From: CAVYOE01 sp963770155
Lineage (GTDB): Bacteria > Actinomycetota > Thermoleophilia > Solirubrobacterales > 70-9
DNA length: 64,000 nucleotides
Direction: 5' to 3'
Assembly: GCA_963770155.1 (NCBI GenBank)
Contig: CAVYOE010000001.1
Location: 248,001 to 312,000 of the forward strand
Shown here: positions 1 to 10,276 of the stretch, piece after piece
Position numbering within the stretch: the stretch's first letter is position 1
Layout: each line of letters starts with the position of its first letter
Translations under genes and position numbers: made by a program
Notes under the pieces: generated by a model
Databases searched by the model: none
The model's input: only the letters and a program-made list of their open reading frames with translations
Told to the model about the DNA's origin: nothing

Positions 1-2466
1 GGACAACTTCTCGATCTCGATTCCGCCACCCAATGTCACCGGCGCCCTCCACATGGGCCACGCCCTCAACGGCACGATTCAGGACACGCTCGTCCGCATG
101 CGCCGCCAGCAGGGCCGCAACACGCTCTGGGTCCTGGGCACCGACCACGCCGGGATCGCGACCCAGGCGGTGGTCGAGAAGGAGCTGGAGAAGGAGGGCA
201 CCTCGCGCCAGCAGCTCGGCCGCGAGAAGTTCATCGATCGGGTCTGGGCCTGGAAGGAGGAGTACGGCTCCCAGATCGTGGAGCAGCTGAAACGCCTCGG
301 CGCCTCCTGCGATTACGAGCGCGAGCGCTTCACGCTCGACGAGGGCTACGTGCGAGCCGTCTACCGCGTCTTCGTTGAGCTGTACGAGAAGGGCCTCATC
401 TACCGCGACAACTACATGGTCAACTGGGACCCCGGCCTGCAGTCGGCGATCTCGGACCTCGAAGTCGAGAACCGAGAGGTCGAGGACAACATGTACGAGA
501 TCGCCTACCCGCTTGCCGGTGGAGGAGAGATCGTCGTCGCCACGGTCCGCCCCGAGACGATGCTGGCGGACACGGCGGTCGCCGTTCATCCCGAGGACGA
601 GCGCTACAAGGACGTGGTCGGCAAGACGGCGACCCTGCCGCTGGTCGGCCGGGAACTGCCCGTGATCGCCGACGAGTACATCGATCGCGAGATGGGGACC
701 GGCGCCTTGAAGGTCACCCCCGGCCACGACGTCAACGACTTCGAGATCGGCCGCCGTCACGGGCTCGAGGCGATCAGCGTGATCGGCGAGGACGGCCGCA
801 TGACCGAGGCCGCCGGCGAGAAGTACGCCGGGATGTCGATCGAGGAGGCACAGAAGGCGGTGGTCGAGGATCTCAAGTCCGAAGGCCTTCTCCGGGGCGA
901 GGAGCCCTACGCCCACACGGTTCCCTTCTCGCACCGCTCCGGCGAGCGGGTCGAGCCGCTGATCTCGCTGCAGTGGTTCTGCCGAATGGACGATCTGGCG
1001 AAGCCGGCGATCGAGGCGGTCGAGCAGGACCAGGTCCGGATCACACCGGAGGGCGCCCGCCGCCAGTACCGCCAGAAAATGGAGGAGATCCCGCCCTGGT
1101 GCATCTCGCGCCAGCTCTGGTGGGGCCACCGGCTGCCGGTCTGGTATCGCGGCGACGGCACCAATGACGACGACGTCTACGTCGGCGAGGAGCCGCCCAG
1201 CTCCACGACTGATGGCGACGGCTGGACCCAGGACGAGGACGTGCTCGACACCTGGTTCAGCTCGGCCCTGTGGCCCTTCGCAACCCTCGGCTGGCCTGAC
1301 ACCGATTCCCCGGAGTTCAAGGCCTTCTTTCCGACGGACGTCCTCTCGACCGCGCGGGACATCATCGCCCTCTGGGTTGCGCGGATGATCATGACTTCGC
1401 TCGAGTTCACCGAGCAGGCCCCGTTCGAGGACGTTTACGTCCACTCGGTGATCCAGGCGCCCGATGGCCGGCGGATGTCCAAGTCGCTGGGGACCGGCAT
1501 CGATCCACTCGACGAGATCAACGAGCATGGCGCCGACGCGCTCCGCTTCGGCCTGCTGGCGATGTCATCGACCCAGGACGTTCGCTACTCGGCAGCGCGG
1601 GTGCGCCAGGGCCGCGACCTCGCCAACAAGATGTGGAACGCGAGCCGGCTGATCTTGCTCGAGACCTCGAAGGTCGATGGGGCAAAGGCGAAACCGGCGA
1701 CCGAGCGGGTCGAGGACCGCTGGGTCGTCTCGCGGCTGCACCGCACGATTGCCTCGACGACCGAGAAGCTCGACGCCTATGACTTTGCCCACGCGGCGCT
1801 CGACCTCTATGAGTTCTTCTGGTCGGAGCTCTGCGACTGGTATCTCGAGATCGTCAAGCCGCGGCTCTACGACGGTGAGCCGGAGGCGGTCGGCAACCTC
1901 CTCTACCTGCTGGAGCAGGTGCTGGCCCTTGCCCACCCGGTGATGCCTTTCGTGACCGAGGAGATCTGGTCCTACCACCCGGGCCGGGAGGAGCCCCTCG
2001 TCGTGCACGCATTCCCGGCTGCGGACGATTCGCTGATCGACGAGGCGGCCGAGGCCGAGATCTCCGAGGCGATCTCCCTGACCCGGGCGCTGCGGCGCTG
2101 GCGCGACCTCGCCGGGGTTGCCGCCGGGGCGGTCCTCGGGGCGCGGGCATTGAACGGCGACTCCCCGCACGAGCTGGTCGCGCGGCTGGCGCGGGTCAAC
2201 TTCGACGGCGATGGTGGTTCGGAATCCGGGGCGGAGGCGATCGCGACGGTGCAGGGGGTCGAGCTGCTTGCGACCGAAGGCGTCGACGCCGAGGCCGTCG
2301 GAGGCGAGAATCGAGGAGCGCCGCGAAACGCTGCGGGCCGAGGTGAAGCGGGCCGAGGGCAAGCTCTCCAACGAGGGGTTCGTCGCCAAGGCTCCCGCCG
2401 ACGTCGTCGACGAGGAACGCGACCAAGCTCGAGGGCTACAAGGCGGAGCTGGAGGAGCTCGGATAG
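1..2466 (+). CDS. valS: Valyl-tRNA synthetase, 5' partial, two frameshifts
   Basis: Charges tRNA-Val with valine in the cytoplasm. The gene enters from the left edge. The class I HIGH-type signature is seen as HMGH (nt 50-61) and the second signature as RMSKS (nt 1472-1486), with the editing insertion between them and a helical anticodon-binding domain after. The C-terminal coiled-coil arm (RIEERRETLRAEVKRAE) is recovered only by changing frame twice: an extra base near 2299 and another near 2423, after which the protein ends LEELG-stop at 2466. Without these corrections the frame runs into low-complexity Arg-rich sequence. The identity is certain. The frameshifts look like sequence errors rather than gene decay, because the protein on either side is fully conserved. 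Confidence 0.95.
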
Positions 2467-3702
2467 GCAGCTCAGAAGCAATCCTCGAATCGCGTGAGGT
2501 GATCGGCTGGCAGTTCGGGCTCGAGCGAATGCGGCGACTCTGCTCGCTCCTGGGGTTCCCCCAGAACCGCTTCGCCTCGATCCACGTGGTCGGGACCAAC
2601 GGCAAGACCTCGGTCGCACTGATGACGGCGGCACTGCTCGAGGCCGGCGGCGTCGCCACGGGGGCGTACATCTCTCCCCACATCCATTCCTGGCGGGAGC
2701 GGATCAGGATCCGCGGCGAACCGATCTCGCGCGCAGCCTTCGATCTCGCGGTCGAACGGGCCGAGCAGTCCGCCCAGGTCGCCGACCGGGCCGCCGGAGA
2801 CGAAGGGCCGGTGACGCAGTTCGAGCTACTCACCGCTGCGGCCTTGGTCGCCTTTGCCGAGGCGCGGGTCGACTACGCCGTGATCGAGGCCGGCCTGGGC
2901 GGACGCCTCGACGCAACCAACGTGATCCCCTCCCAGCTAACGGTGTTGACCTCGGTCGGCCTCGATCACACCGAATATCTCGGTGAGACCCTGGAGGAGA
3001 TCGCCGCCGAGAAGCTGGCGGTCCTCCACGACCACTCGAAGCTGATCGTCGCCTCGATTCCCGAGGCTGTGGTCCCCGTCGTAGAGAACGAGGCCAAGGC
3101 CCGGCACGTCGAGCCTCTCTACCTCAGCGCGGAGGTGCTCGCCGGGTACACCTACCAGGCCGAGAACCTCGGCCTGGCGAAGGCTGCTGCCGGCGAGATC
3201 ATTGGCCACGACACGGTCGACGCGTTCGGCCGCGAGCCCGAGGTCGAGAGTTCTGTCCCGGGGCGCGCCCAGGTGGTCGATGGCGACCCAACCGAGATCT
3301 TCGATGCCGCCCACAACCCGGACGGCGCGCGCGCACTGGCGAGGACCCTCCCCGAGCTCGCCGGCGGGCGGGAGGTCGTCTGCTGCCTCGCCGTGCTCGC
3401 CGAGAAGGACGCCGCCGGCATCGTCGCGGCGCTGGCGCCGGCATGCCCATCGTTTGTCTGCACCGAGGTTCCCGCCGAAGCGATCGAGGGGACGGGGCGG
3501 CCCGGCGGCACGCTCGGCACCGGCCGAGGAACTGGCCGCGGTGTGTCGGGAGGCGGGGTCACAGGCCGAGGCGATCGCCGATCCGGTCGTCGCCTGGAGC
3601 CGGGCACGCGAACTTGCGCGCGAGCGGGGCGCGGTCGCGCTCGCGGCAGGCAGCCACTACCTTCTGCGGTGCCTATGGACCGAGGAGCCCGCGGAGAGCT
3701 GA
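2463..3702 (+). CDS. folC: Folylpolyglutamate synthase / dihydrofolate synthase, one frameshift
   Basis: Adds glutamate to (dihydro)folate using ATP; a Mur-ligase-like cytoplasmic enzyme. The N-terminal WQFGLERMRRL segment is typical of the family, followed by the P-loop GTNGKTS (about residue 42) and the linker-proximal DAAHNPDGARA motif of the C-terminal domain. About 412 residues after correction, a normal length. An extra base near 3490 breaks the frame; the remaining 70 residues continue in the next frame to TGA at 3700-3702. No ATG/GTG/TTG lies before the conserved region. The best candidate is ATA at 2463, overlapping the valS TAG as ATAG, with GGAGGAG about 5 nt upstream; GTG at 2499 would remove the first conserved residues. 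It forms an operon with valS, a common pairing. Confidence 0.92.
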
Positions 3703-3707
3703 TTCAG

Positions 3708-3794
3708 ATGATGGGACTGGTCGCGGTCGTGGTCGCGGTCGTGATCCTGGTCTTCTTCGGCCTCGGCTACGTGTTCGGGCTGCTCTTCCTCTGA
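3708..3794 (+). CDS. Small single-pass membrane peptide, 28 aa
   Basis: A 28-codon reading frame begins 5 nt after the folC stop with two adjacent ATG codons (3708 and 3711). The product is almost wholly hydrophobic: MMGLVAVVVAVV then ILVFFGLGYVFG and LLFL, that is, one predicted transmembrane helix with a GLGYVFG small-residue motif and no soluble domain. It has no recognisable family. Its position makes it the probable last gene of the valS-folC transcript. The frame also continues from the broken folC frame upstream, so the ATG start is inferred from the folC stop and the sharp onset of hydrophobicity. Confidence 0.5.
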   Translation: MMGLVAVVVAVVILVFFGLGYVFGLLFL

Positions 3795-3867
3795 TCGCAA
3801 GCGCCCGCCCGCCTTCCTTCACGCACCGCCAAGGCTCAACCGTCAACTAACTACACTACGCCGCCCC

Positions 3868-4527
3868 ATGCCTCTCTCAATCTTCGGCATCTCCAGCAGC
3901 GGGACTCAGCATCGTCATAAACCTGCTGGTCCTTTTCCTCGTCGTCGTCTACTTCGCGCTGATCTATTGGACCTACCTCGACGCGAAGCGGCGGCTCGAG
4001 GACCCTGTGCTGATCGCCTGCGCCACGGCGGCGTCGCTGTTTCCGTTCGTCGGCACCGTCGTCTACACGATCCTGCGGCCGCCGGAGTTCCTCGATGACG
4101 TGCGCGAGCGCGACCTCGAGATCCGTGCCTCGGAGCTGCGCGTCCGCCAGCTGATCGAGCAGTCCTGCCCTTACTGCGAGTATCCGGTCGGCAACCAGTT
4201 CATGCGCTGCCCAAACTGCGAGCGGCGCCTCAAGAGCCCGTGCCGCTCCTGCAGCCAGCCGCTCGACCCGAAGTGGGGGGTATGCCCCTACTGCGAGACC
4301 GAGGTCCGCAAAAGCAGAAGGCGGCGCGCGGACACCCGCCGCAGCCCGCCGGGCGCCGCGCCGCACGACCCGCCAGGCCAAGGCGGGCGCCCAGCGAGCG
4401 CCGGCTCGGCCGGCGGCAAAGCAACGCGGCACGGCCGCGATCCCGCGCCGGCACCCAGACCCGGCCGCGCTCCGTCAGGGTCGCGCTCGGCGGCAGCAGT
4501 CCGGCGACCGGCCGCACCCAGCGCTAA
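3868..4527 (+). CDS. Membrane-anchored double zinc-ribbon protein, frameshifted
   Basis: After a short N-terminus (MPLSIFGISSS) the frame must shift by one extra base near 3900 to give a transmembrane helix (INLLVLFLVVVYFALIYW), a second hydrophobic stretch (ACATAASLFPFVGTVVYTI), and then four CxxC pairs: CPYC, CPNC, CRSC and CPYC. Two zinc ribbons of the DZR type are the simplest reading. The function is unknown; such proteins are thought to mediate protein or nucleic-acid contacts at the membrane. Past the last CPYC the sequence is Arg/Ala/Pro-rich and open in several frames, so the true C-terminus is uncertain; 4527 is the TAA of one frame. A TACACT box lies 10 nt before ATG. Confidence 0.65.
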
Positions 4528-4536
4528 CCAGCCCCC

Positions 4537-4944
4537 ATGCAGCGCGACGCTGATCCTGGTCAAGCCGGATGCGTTCGAGCGCGGTCTGACCGGCGAGGTG
4601 ATCTCCCGGTTCGAGCGCAAGGGCCTGCGGCTCGTCGCGATGAAGCTGATGCAGGCCGACGAGGAGATCGCCAACGAGCACTACGCCGAGCACACCGAGA
4701 AGCCGTTCTTCGGCGAGCTGGTCTCGTTCATCACCGGCGGCCCGCTTGGTTGCCCTGGTGCTCGAGGGCGAGCGGGCGGTGGAGGCAGCGCGCCAGCTGA
4801 TCGGCGCAACCGACCCGGTCGAGGCCGAAGCCGGCTCGATCCGGGGCAGCTTCGGCGACCGAGGTCACCTTCAACCTCGTCCACGGCTCCGACTCCGAGG
4901 AGTCGGCCGATCGCGAGATCGGGATCTGGTTTCCGGAGCTGTAG
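4537..4944 (+). CDS. ndk: Nucleoside diphosphate kinase, three frameshifts
   Basis: Transfers the gamma phosphate from NTPs to NDPs. The conserved TLILVKPDAFERGLTGEVI start and HYAEHTEKPFF segment are in one frame, VALVLEGERAVEAARQLIG in the next, and VTFNLVHGSDSEESADREI with the end WFPEL in the third. The catalytic His is in NLVHGSDS. Three single extra bases, near 4545, 4747 and 4854, explain every shift and give a protein of 134 residues, close to the usual 135-150. Three +1 changes in 408 bases of a highly conserved gene are very unlikely in a living lineage and point to sequence error. Confidence 0.88.
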
Positions 4945-4954
4945 CTCGGTTTCG

Positions 4955-4988
4955 CCATTAGCCCGCCACCTCCATTAGCCGGCCACCT
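4955..4988. repeat. Tandem 17-bp repeat, two copies
   Basis: Two adjacent 17-base copies of CCATTAGCCSGCCACCT (4955-4971 and 4972-4988) differ at a single C/G position. They lie between the ndk stop and the maf start. No function is apparent; this could be slippage or a small intergenic repeat. Confidence 0.6.
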
Positions 4989-5035
4989 CCTCGGGCTACG
5001 CCCTGCGGGGGTGCCGGTCTAGGGTTCTCCGCCGG

Positions 5036-5630
5036 GTGGCCCATGTCGTGCTTGCATCGAGAAGTCCCCAGCGCAAAGCGCTGCTGGAGGCGATCGGGCT
5101 GCGGTTCGAGGTGGTCGAGCCGATGATCGAGGAGCTGACCGAGGGTGATCCGGCGCGACCTGGTCCTGGAGAACGCGCGCTGGAAGGCCGCGGCGGTTGC
5201 CGCAAAGCAGAAGCCAGGGACGCTGGTGATCGCCGGCGACACCGAGGTGGTGATCGACGGCCGCAGCCTCGGCCAGCCCGCCGACGAAGCCGAGGCGCGG
5301 GAGATGCTCGAGCGCCTCTCCGGCCGCGAGCACGAGGTCCTGGGCGCTATCGCGCTGCTCGGGCCCGAAGAGGAGCAGGGGCGGCCGCGCACCCGCGAGG
5401 GGACCGAGAACTCGACCGTCCGCTTCAGGCAGCTCGAGCCGCAGCTGCTCGACACCTACCTCGCCTCCGGAGAGTGGCGCGGGCGCGCCGGCGCCTACGC
5501 GATCCAGGGCCTCGGATCCGCCCTGGTCGAGGCGGTTGAAGGCGATCTCTCGAACGTAATCGGCCTGCCATTGCCCCTTCTGGGACGCCTGGCACCGGAG
5601 CTTTTCGTTCACGAGCGTGTCTCTTCCTAG
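5036..5630 (+). CDS. maf: Maf-family nucleotide pyrophosphatase, one frameshift
   Basis: House-cleaning nucleoside triphosphate pyrophosphatase of the Maf/YhdE family. The N-terminal signature reads VVLASRSPQRKALLEAIGL, close to the usual SxSPRR. VIAGDTEVVIDG carries the catalytic Asp, and the C-terminal GAYAIQGLGSALVEAVEG motif is present. One extra base near 5152 (gatccGgcgcgac) separates the halves; corrected length about 197 residues. Start is GTG at 5036, a few residues before the signature. A TAGGGT box ends 10 nt upstream. It lies before the mre genes, a frequent neighbourhood. Confidence 0.9.
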
Positions 5631-5665
5631 GCACGACGCCACTCCTAGCTACCTTCTAAACCAAC

Positions 5666-6536
5666 ATGTACCGCAAGCAGGTTCGACGCCGCCGGGCGGT
5701 GCTTCTGCTGCTCGTCGCCGCCTCACTGACAATGCTCAGCCTCTTCTACCGCGAAGGGTCTGGCGGGCCCCTGCACGCGATCTCGCGCGGGGTCGGCACC
5801 GTGCTCGGGCCGGTCCAGGAGGGCGCTGACCGGGCCCTGAAGCCCGCACGCGACTTCGTCAACTGGTTCGACGAGACCTTCGAGGCGCGCGGCGAGAACG
5901 ACAACCTGAAGGAGGAGGTCGCCGACCTGCGGGAGCGGTTGGCGGCCGCCGAGACGACACAGCAGCAGAGCGAGGAGCTCCGCAAGCTGCTGCGGCTCTC
6001 CTCGACCGGCCTGATTCCAGACGACCGCGAGCCAGTCACCGCCCGGGTGATCGGCCGCTCGCCGACCGTCTGGTACTCGGCGGTCACCATCGACAAGGGG
6101 TCGAGCGCCGGCGTCGCCGTTGACGACCCGGTGGTCACCGGCGACGGGCTCGTCGGACGGGTGAGCGAGGTCACCGCCGGCACGTCGCAGATCACCCTGA
6201 TCACCGACCACACCAGTTCGGTTGCGGCGCGGGTCGAGCCCGTCAACGCGACCGGTGTGGTCGAGCCCCAGGTCGGCAACCCCAACGACCTGCTGCTCTC
6301 GTTCGTGCAGCGGGGGGCGAGGATCGACGAGACCCAGACGGTTGTCACCGCCGGCTTCGACTCTGGCGGCCTCGATTCCCTGTTCCCGCCCGGGGATCCC
6401 GATCGGCGAGGTGACTGAATCCTCGCTCGAGGAGCAGGGCGCCTACCAGCGCGTTCATCTCAAGCCCTTCGCCGACCTCCGCGACATGGAGTTCGTTCAG
6501 GCGCTGACCCTGGCGGGAGGAGAGGAGGAGCGGTGA
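5666..6536 (+). CDS. mreC: Rod shape-determining protein MreC, one frameshift
   Basis: Bitopic elongasome scaffold outside the membrane, linking MreB, MreD and PBP2/RodA. An N-terminal transmembrane helix (AVLLLLVAASLTMLSLFY) is followed by a coiled coil (about residues 75-110, NDNLKEEVADLRERLAAAE) and the MreC beta domain (WYSAVTIDKGSSAGV, VVTGDGLVGRV). The frame breaks in a G run at 6392-6395 (four G where three are needed); reading then continues IGEVTESSLEEQGAYQRV to TGA at 6536. Corrected length about 289. The stop overlaps the mreD start as GTGA. Confidence 0.92.
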
Positions 6537-7129
6537 TCCTCACTCCCAGGATCCTGGCTCGCCTGGCTGGCGCTGGGCCTGTTCACGGCGCTGCTCCAGC
6601 TCGTCTTCTTCGCCAAGCTCAGTTTCCTGGGCTCGAGCGCCGACTTCGCGGTGCTGGTCGTGATTCAGCCTCGGACTTCTTGGAGGGAGCCTGACCGGTG
6701 CGGTCAGCGGGGTTCTCGATCGGCCTGCTGATCGACATGCTCCTGCTCGAGACGCTCGGAGCCACCGCACTCACTCTCCTCCTCGCCGGATATCTCGCCG
6801 GGCGCTACCGGGAGAACTTCGGGCTGCCCAGCCGCGGTGGCGTGATCGCGATCGGGGGCGCGCTCACTCTCACAACCGTGCTTTTCTTCGCGCTGATCCA
6901 GGCCATGCTCGGCATCGATGCCGCGGTGAGTCCGTGGGTCGCTCGTGACATCATCGTGGTCAGCCTGCTCGGCATGGTGCTGGCGCTGCCCGTCTATGCG
7001 GGCGTGCGGCGGCTCTTGCGCCCGGCCTTGATCGAGGACCGGCCGCGCCGCTCGCGGCCAATCGCGCCGGTCACGGCACCCGACTCCGAGCCGACTTTCG
7101 AAAGAACCGCCCACGATGTATCGGTATAG
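6533..7129 (+). CDS. mreD: Rod shape-determining protein MreD, three frameshifts
   Basis: Integral membrane elongasome subunit. GTG at 6533 overlaps the mreC TGA. The hydrophobic N-terminus (WLALGLFTALLQLVFFAKL) is in one frame, GLLGGSLTGAV in the next and FSIGLLIDMLLLETLGATA in the third; extra bases near 6555 and 6666 and in the G run 6709-6712 restore one protein of about 197 residues with five or six membrane helices. Only the last 143 residues are open as given. The end overlaps the mrdA start by 14 nt. The hydrophobic pattern and position between mreC and mrdA make the call secure despite weak sequence conservation in this family. Confidence 0.85.
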
Positions 7130-9041
7130 CGACGACTTCGAGCCGCCCCGCTCCCGGCTTTCGCTCCGGGTGACGATCCTGGGAGGGATCGCGGTCGCGC
7201 TCTTCAGCATCGTCTTCTTCCGCCTCTGGTATCTGCAGGTTCTCTCCGGCGATCGCTATCTCGAAGCCGCCAACGACAACCGCGTCCGGGAGATCCGTGA
7301 GCAAGGCCCGCGCGGCGAGATCCTCGATCGCGACGGCAACGTGCTCGTCGGAAACCGGCTCGGGATGGCACTCCAGGTCGAGCCCGACGAGATGGCGAAG
7401 GGCCGCCTGGCACGCGCCGAGGAGATCCGGCGTCTCGGTGAGATCGCAGGGCTCGAGCCCAGCGAGATCCGCACGACCATCCGCGAGATCCGCAAGGAGA
7501 GCCCGGACAGCCCGGTGATCCTGAGGCGGGATCTCGACCCCGACCAGATCTTCTACCTGCGCGAGCACCAGCTCAGCTTCCCCGGGGTGACGATCGAGCA
7601 GCTTTTCACCCGCACCTACCCGAACGAAACTCTCGGTGCCCATCTGTTCGGCAGCACGGGAGAGGTGACCAAGGAGCAGCTCACCGAACCGCGCTACTCG
7701 GACCTCGAGCAGGGCGACGTGGTCGGGCAGTCGGGCCTCGAGTACGAGTACGACCGCTTCCTGCGCGGTCAGGCCGGAACTGCGCGCGTTCAGGTCGACG
7801 CGCTGGGGCGGCCCAAGGGCCAGCTGCGTGTCGACCCCGCCACCCCCGGCAACAACCTGAGGACGACGATCGATCCCAGCGTCCAGGAGACCGGCGAGGC
7901 GGCGCTGGGTACGTGGGGGCAGCCGGGCGCCTTCGTCGCAATGGACGTCCACACCGGCGAGATCATCGCGATGGGCTCGCAGCCGACCTTCGACCCGAGG
8001 ATCTTCACCAAGTCCGTCACCGCCCGCCAGTACAAGGCCCTGACGGCGGAGCGCAACGGCGCGCCGCTGGAGAACCGGGCGATCCGGGGCGCCTACCCGA
8101 CGGGCTCGGTCTTCAAGCTGATCACCGCGATCGCCGCGCTGGAGGGAAGCCAGGGCGGCAGCGACGAGGTCGGCGCTCCCGGCGGCCCGCTGATCACGCC
8201 CACTTCAACCATCTTCGACGACGGCGTGCTCAAGCTCGACGTAATCGAGTTCCGCAACGCCCACGACGCCGTCTATGGCCCGTTGAGCATGGCGACCGCC
8301 CTCAAGGTCTCCTCAGACGTTTTCTTCTACGAGCTCGGCGTGGACGCTCCCGCAAAGGGCGACGGCGGCCTGATCCAGGACTGGGCGCGCGACCTGGGCC
8401 TGGCGTCGCGCACGGGTATCGACCTGCCCGACGAGGCCGAGGGGCTGATCCCGACCCCGGCCTGGCGCAACCGGCTTTACGAGAAGGAGCAGACCGACCG
8501 TCCCTGGACCCTCGGCGACAACGTCAACCTCGCGGTCGGCCAGGGTGACCTGCAGGCCGATCCGCTGCAGATGGCACTCGCCTACGCGACCCTCGCCAAC
8601 GGCGGCACCGTTGTCCGGCCGCACATCGGCGAGCGGGTCGAGGACGTGAGCGGCCGTGTCCTGCACGAGGTCAATCCGGATCCAACGCGACAGATCGAGA
8701 TCGGCGACTCGACCCGCCAGGTGATCCTCGATGGCATGCGCATGGCGGCGATGGAGCCGGGAGGCACGTCTTACAAGGTGTTCGGCAACTTCTCGATCCA
8801 GATCGCCGGCAAGACCGGTACTGCCGAACGCGCTCCGCACGGCGACCAGGCCTGGTACGTGGCACTGGCGCCATACGAGAATCCGCGGATCGTGGTCGCG
8901 GTCACGGTCGAGGAGGGCGGATTTGGTGTCGACACCGCGGCGCCGGTCGCACTGCAGATGCTCTCCGACTATCTCGACGTGACTCCGAGCGCTCCCGCCG
9001 CGGACATACCCGTTCCAGGTACGGGGCTGACCGGCGAATGA
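7116..9041 (+). CDS. mrdA: Penicillin-binding protein 2 (class B transpeptidase)
   Basis: Cross-links peptidoglycan during lateral wall growth, paired with the RodA glycosyltransferase. 641 residues. A short cytoplasmic N-terminus, one transmembrane helix (about residues 20-42), then the PBP dimerisation domain (PRGEILDRDGNVLVGN, about 67-82) and the transpeptidase domain. The active-site SxxK is SVFK in PTGSVFKLITA (Ser about 331), the SxN position is SSD in KVSSDVFFYELG, and the KTG motif is KTGTAER (about 566). Intact. It overlaps mreD upstream and rodA downstream (ATGA), so the three are probably translationally coupled. Confidence 0.96.
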   Translation: MYRYSDDFEPPRSRLSLRVTILGGIAVALFSIVFFRLWYLQVLSGDRYLEAANDNRVREIREQGPRGEILDRDGNVLVGNRLGMALQVEPDEMAKGRLARAEEIRRLGEIAGLEPSEIRTTIREIRKESPDSPVILRRDLDPDQIFYLREHQLSFPGVTIEQLFTRTYPNETLGAHLFGSTGEVTKEQLTEPRYSDLEQGDVVGQSGLEYEYDRFLRGQAGTARVQVDALGRPKGQLRVDPATPGNNLRTTIDPSVQETGEAALGTWGQPGAFVAMDVHTGEIIAMGSQPTFDPRIFTKSVTARQYKALTAERNGAPLENRAIRGAYPTGSVFKLITAIAALEGSQGGSDEVGAPGGPLITPTSTIFDDGVLKLDVIEFRNAHDAVYGPLSMATALKVSSDVFFYELGVDAPAKGDGGLIQDWARDLGLASRTGIDLPDEAEGLIPTPAWRNRLYEKEQTDRPWTLGDNVNLAVGQGDLQADPLQMALAYATLANGGTVVRPHIGERVEDVSGRVLHEVNPDPTRQIEIGDSTRQVILDGMRMAAMEPGGTSYKVFGNFSIQIAGKTGTAERAPHGDQAWYVALAPYENPRIVVAVTVEEGGFGVDTAAPVALQMLSDYLDVTPSAPAADIPVPGTGLTGE

Positions 9042-10264
9042 CACCACCCGATCGCGACACGCTCACGGTCTCGGCGGCGGAGCAGCGGCGCCTTGGCGGC
9101 GGCATCGCCGAGCGGCTGATGCTGCCGTACATGGACCCAATCTTGATGCTGGCCGCGCTCGGCCTGATCGGCTTCAGCCTCTTCACCCTGGCGAGCGCAA
9201 CCACCGGCGACGTCGAAGGGCAGCCGCTCTATTACGTCATCCGCCAGAGCGCCTACGGGATCGTCGGGGTGATCCTGATGTTCGCTGTGGCGCGAGTCGA
9301 CTACACGCGCTTCCGCGAGCTGCGAGTCGGGCTCTACACGCTGATGATGATCGCGATCAGCGCCGTACTGCTGATCGGGGCCGCGGCGCGCGGGTCGCGC
9401 CGCCGGATCGAGCTGCCCTACTTCGGTTTCCAGCCCTCCGAGTTCGGCAAGGTGCTGTTGATCGTGGCGCTGGCCGCGTTCGTGATGGAGCGGCACCGGC
9501 GCGGCAAGGACTGGCGCTCGACTGCACGCATCCTGGCGCTCGGGCTCGCGCCGACTGCGCTCGTCTTCCTGCAGCCCGACCTCGGCACGGCACTCGTGCT
9601 GGCCGCGATCACGCTCGCGGCGCTGTTCATCTCCGGTGTCCCGGCCAAGCATTTCGCCGTGATCGGCGCGGCCTTCGTTGGCCTCGTCGGGGTCGTGTTC
9701 GTGGTCGCCCCGGCCGTCGGGACCCCGATCCTGCGCGACTACCAGCAGGCGCGCCTGACGAGCTTCCTCAGCCCGAGCGAGGATCCGGCGGACGCCGGGT
9801 ACCAGACCAGGCAGGCACTGATCGCGGTCGGCTCAGGCGGGCGCCTAGGGCGCGGCGAGCAGTCGACTCAGACCGAGCTCGAGTTCCTGCCTGAGCGGCA
9901 TACAGATTTCATTTTCGCCGTGGTCGGGGAGCGCTTCGGCTTCCTCGGGGCGGCACTGGTACTGTCTCTCTTTGCCCTATTGATATGGAGGGCGCTGCGC
10001 ATCACGACGATCTCAAAGAACTTGTACGGGACCCTGATTGCTGGCGGCATCGCCGCCATGCTGATGTTTCAGGTCTTCGTGAACGTCGGCGTGAACCTGG
10101 GAATTCTGCCCGTTACGGGCGTCACTTTGCCCCTTCTTTCTTATGGAGGGTCTTCAGTCTTGGCCACGTTCATCGCCATCGGTCTTCTACAGAGCATCAA
10201 CGTGCAGGCGCGGCTCAGCCCCCGCAGTAGGGCAGCACCACTACTGCAAAGAACACTGAGCTAA
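9038..10264 (+). CDS. rodA: Rod shape-determining peptidoglycan glycosyltransferase RodA
   Basis: SEDS-family polymerase that builds glycan strands from lipid II with PBP2. 408 residues with about ten membrane helices. Family motifs seen are FQPSEFGKVLLI, LQPDLGTALVL, the large extracellular loop with LPERHTDFIFAVVGERFG, and the C-terminal GILPVTGVTLPLLSYGGSS. Start ATG at 9038 overlaps the mrdA stop by 4 nt. Assigned as RodA rather than FtsW from the mreC-mreD-mrdA context. Intact. Confidence 0.95.
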   Translation: MTPPDRDTLTVSAAEQRRLGGGIAERLMLPYMDPILMLAALGLIGFSLFTLASATTGDVEGQPLYYVIRQSAYGIVGVILMFAVARVDYTRFRELRVGLYTLMMIAISAVLLIGAAARGSRRRIELPYFGFQPSEFGKVLLIVALAAFVMERHRRGKDWRSTARILALGLAPTALVFLQPDLGTALVLAAITLAALFISGVPAKHFAVIGAAFVGLVGVVFVVAPAVGTPILRDYQQARLTSFLSPSEDPADAGYQTRQALIAVGSGGRLGRGEQSTQTELEFLPERHTDFIFAVVGERFGFLGAALVLSLFALLIWRALRITTISKNLYGTLIAGGIAAMLMFQVFVNVGVNLGILPVTGVTLPLLSYGGSSVLATFIAIGLLQSINVQARLSPRSRAAPLLQRTLS

Positions 10265-10276
10265 CCGGAGCACAAA

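Noticed and set aside
1565..2833. 422-codon minus-strand frame opposite valS and folC
   Set aside because: Antisense to two recognised genes and composed of low-complexity Arg/Ser/Pro sequence.
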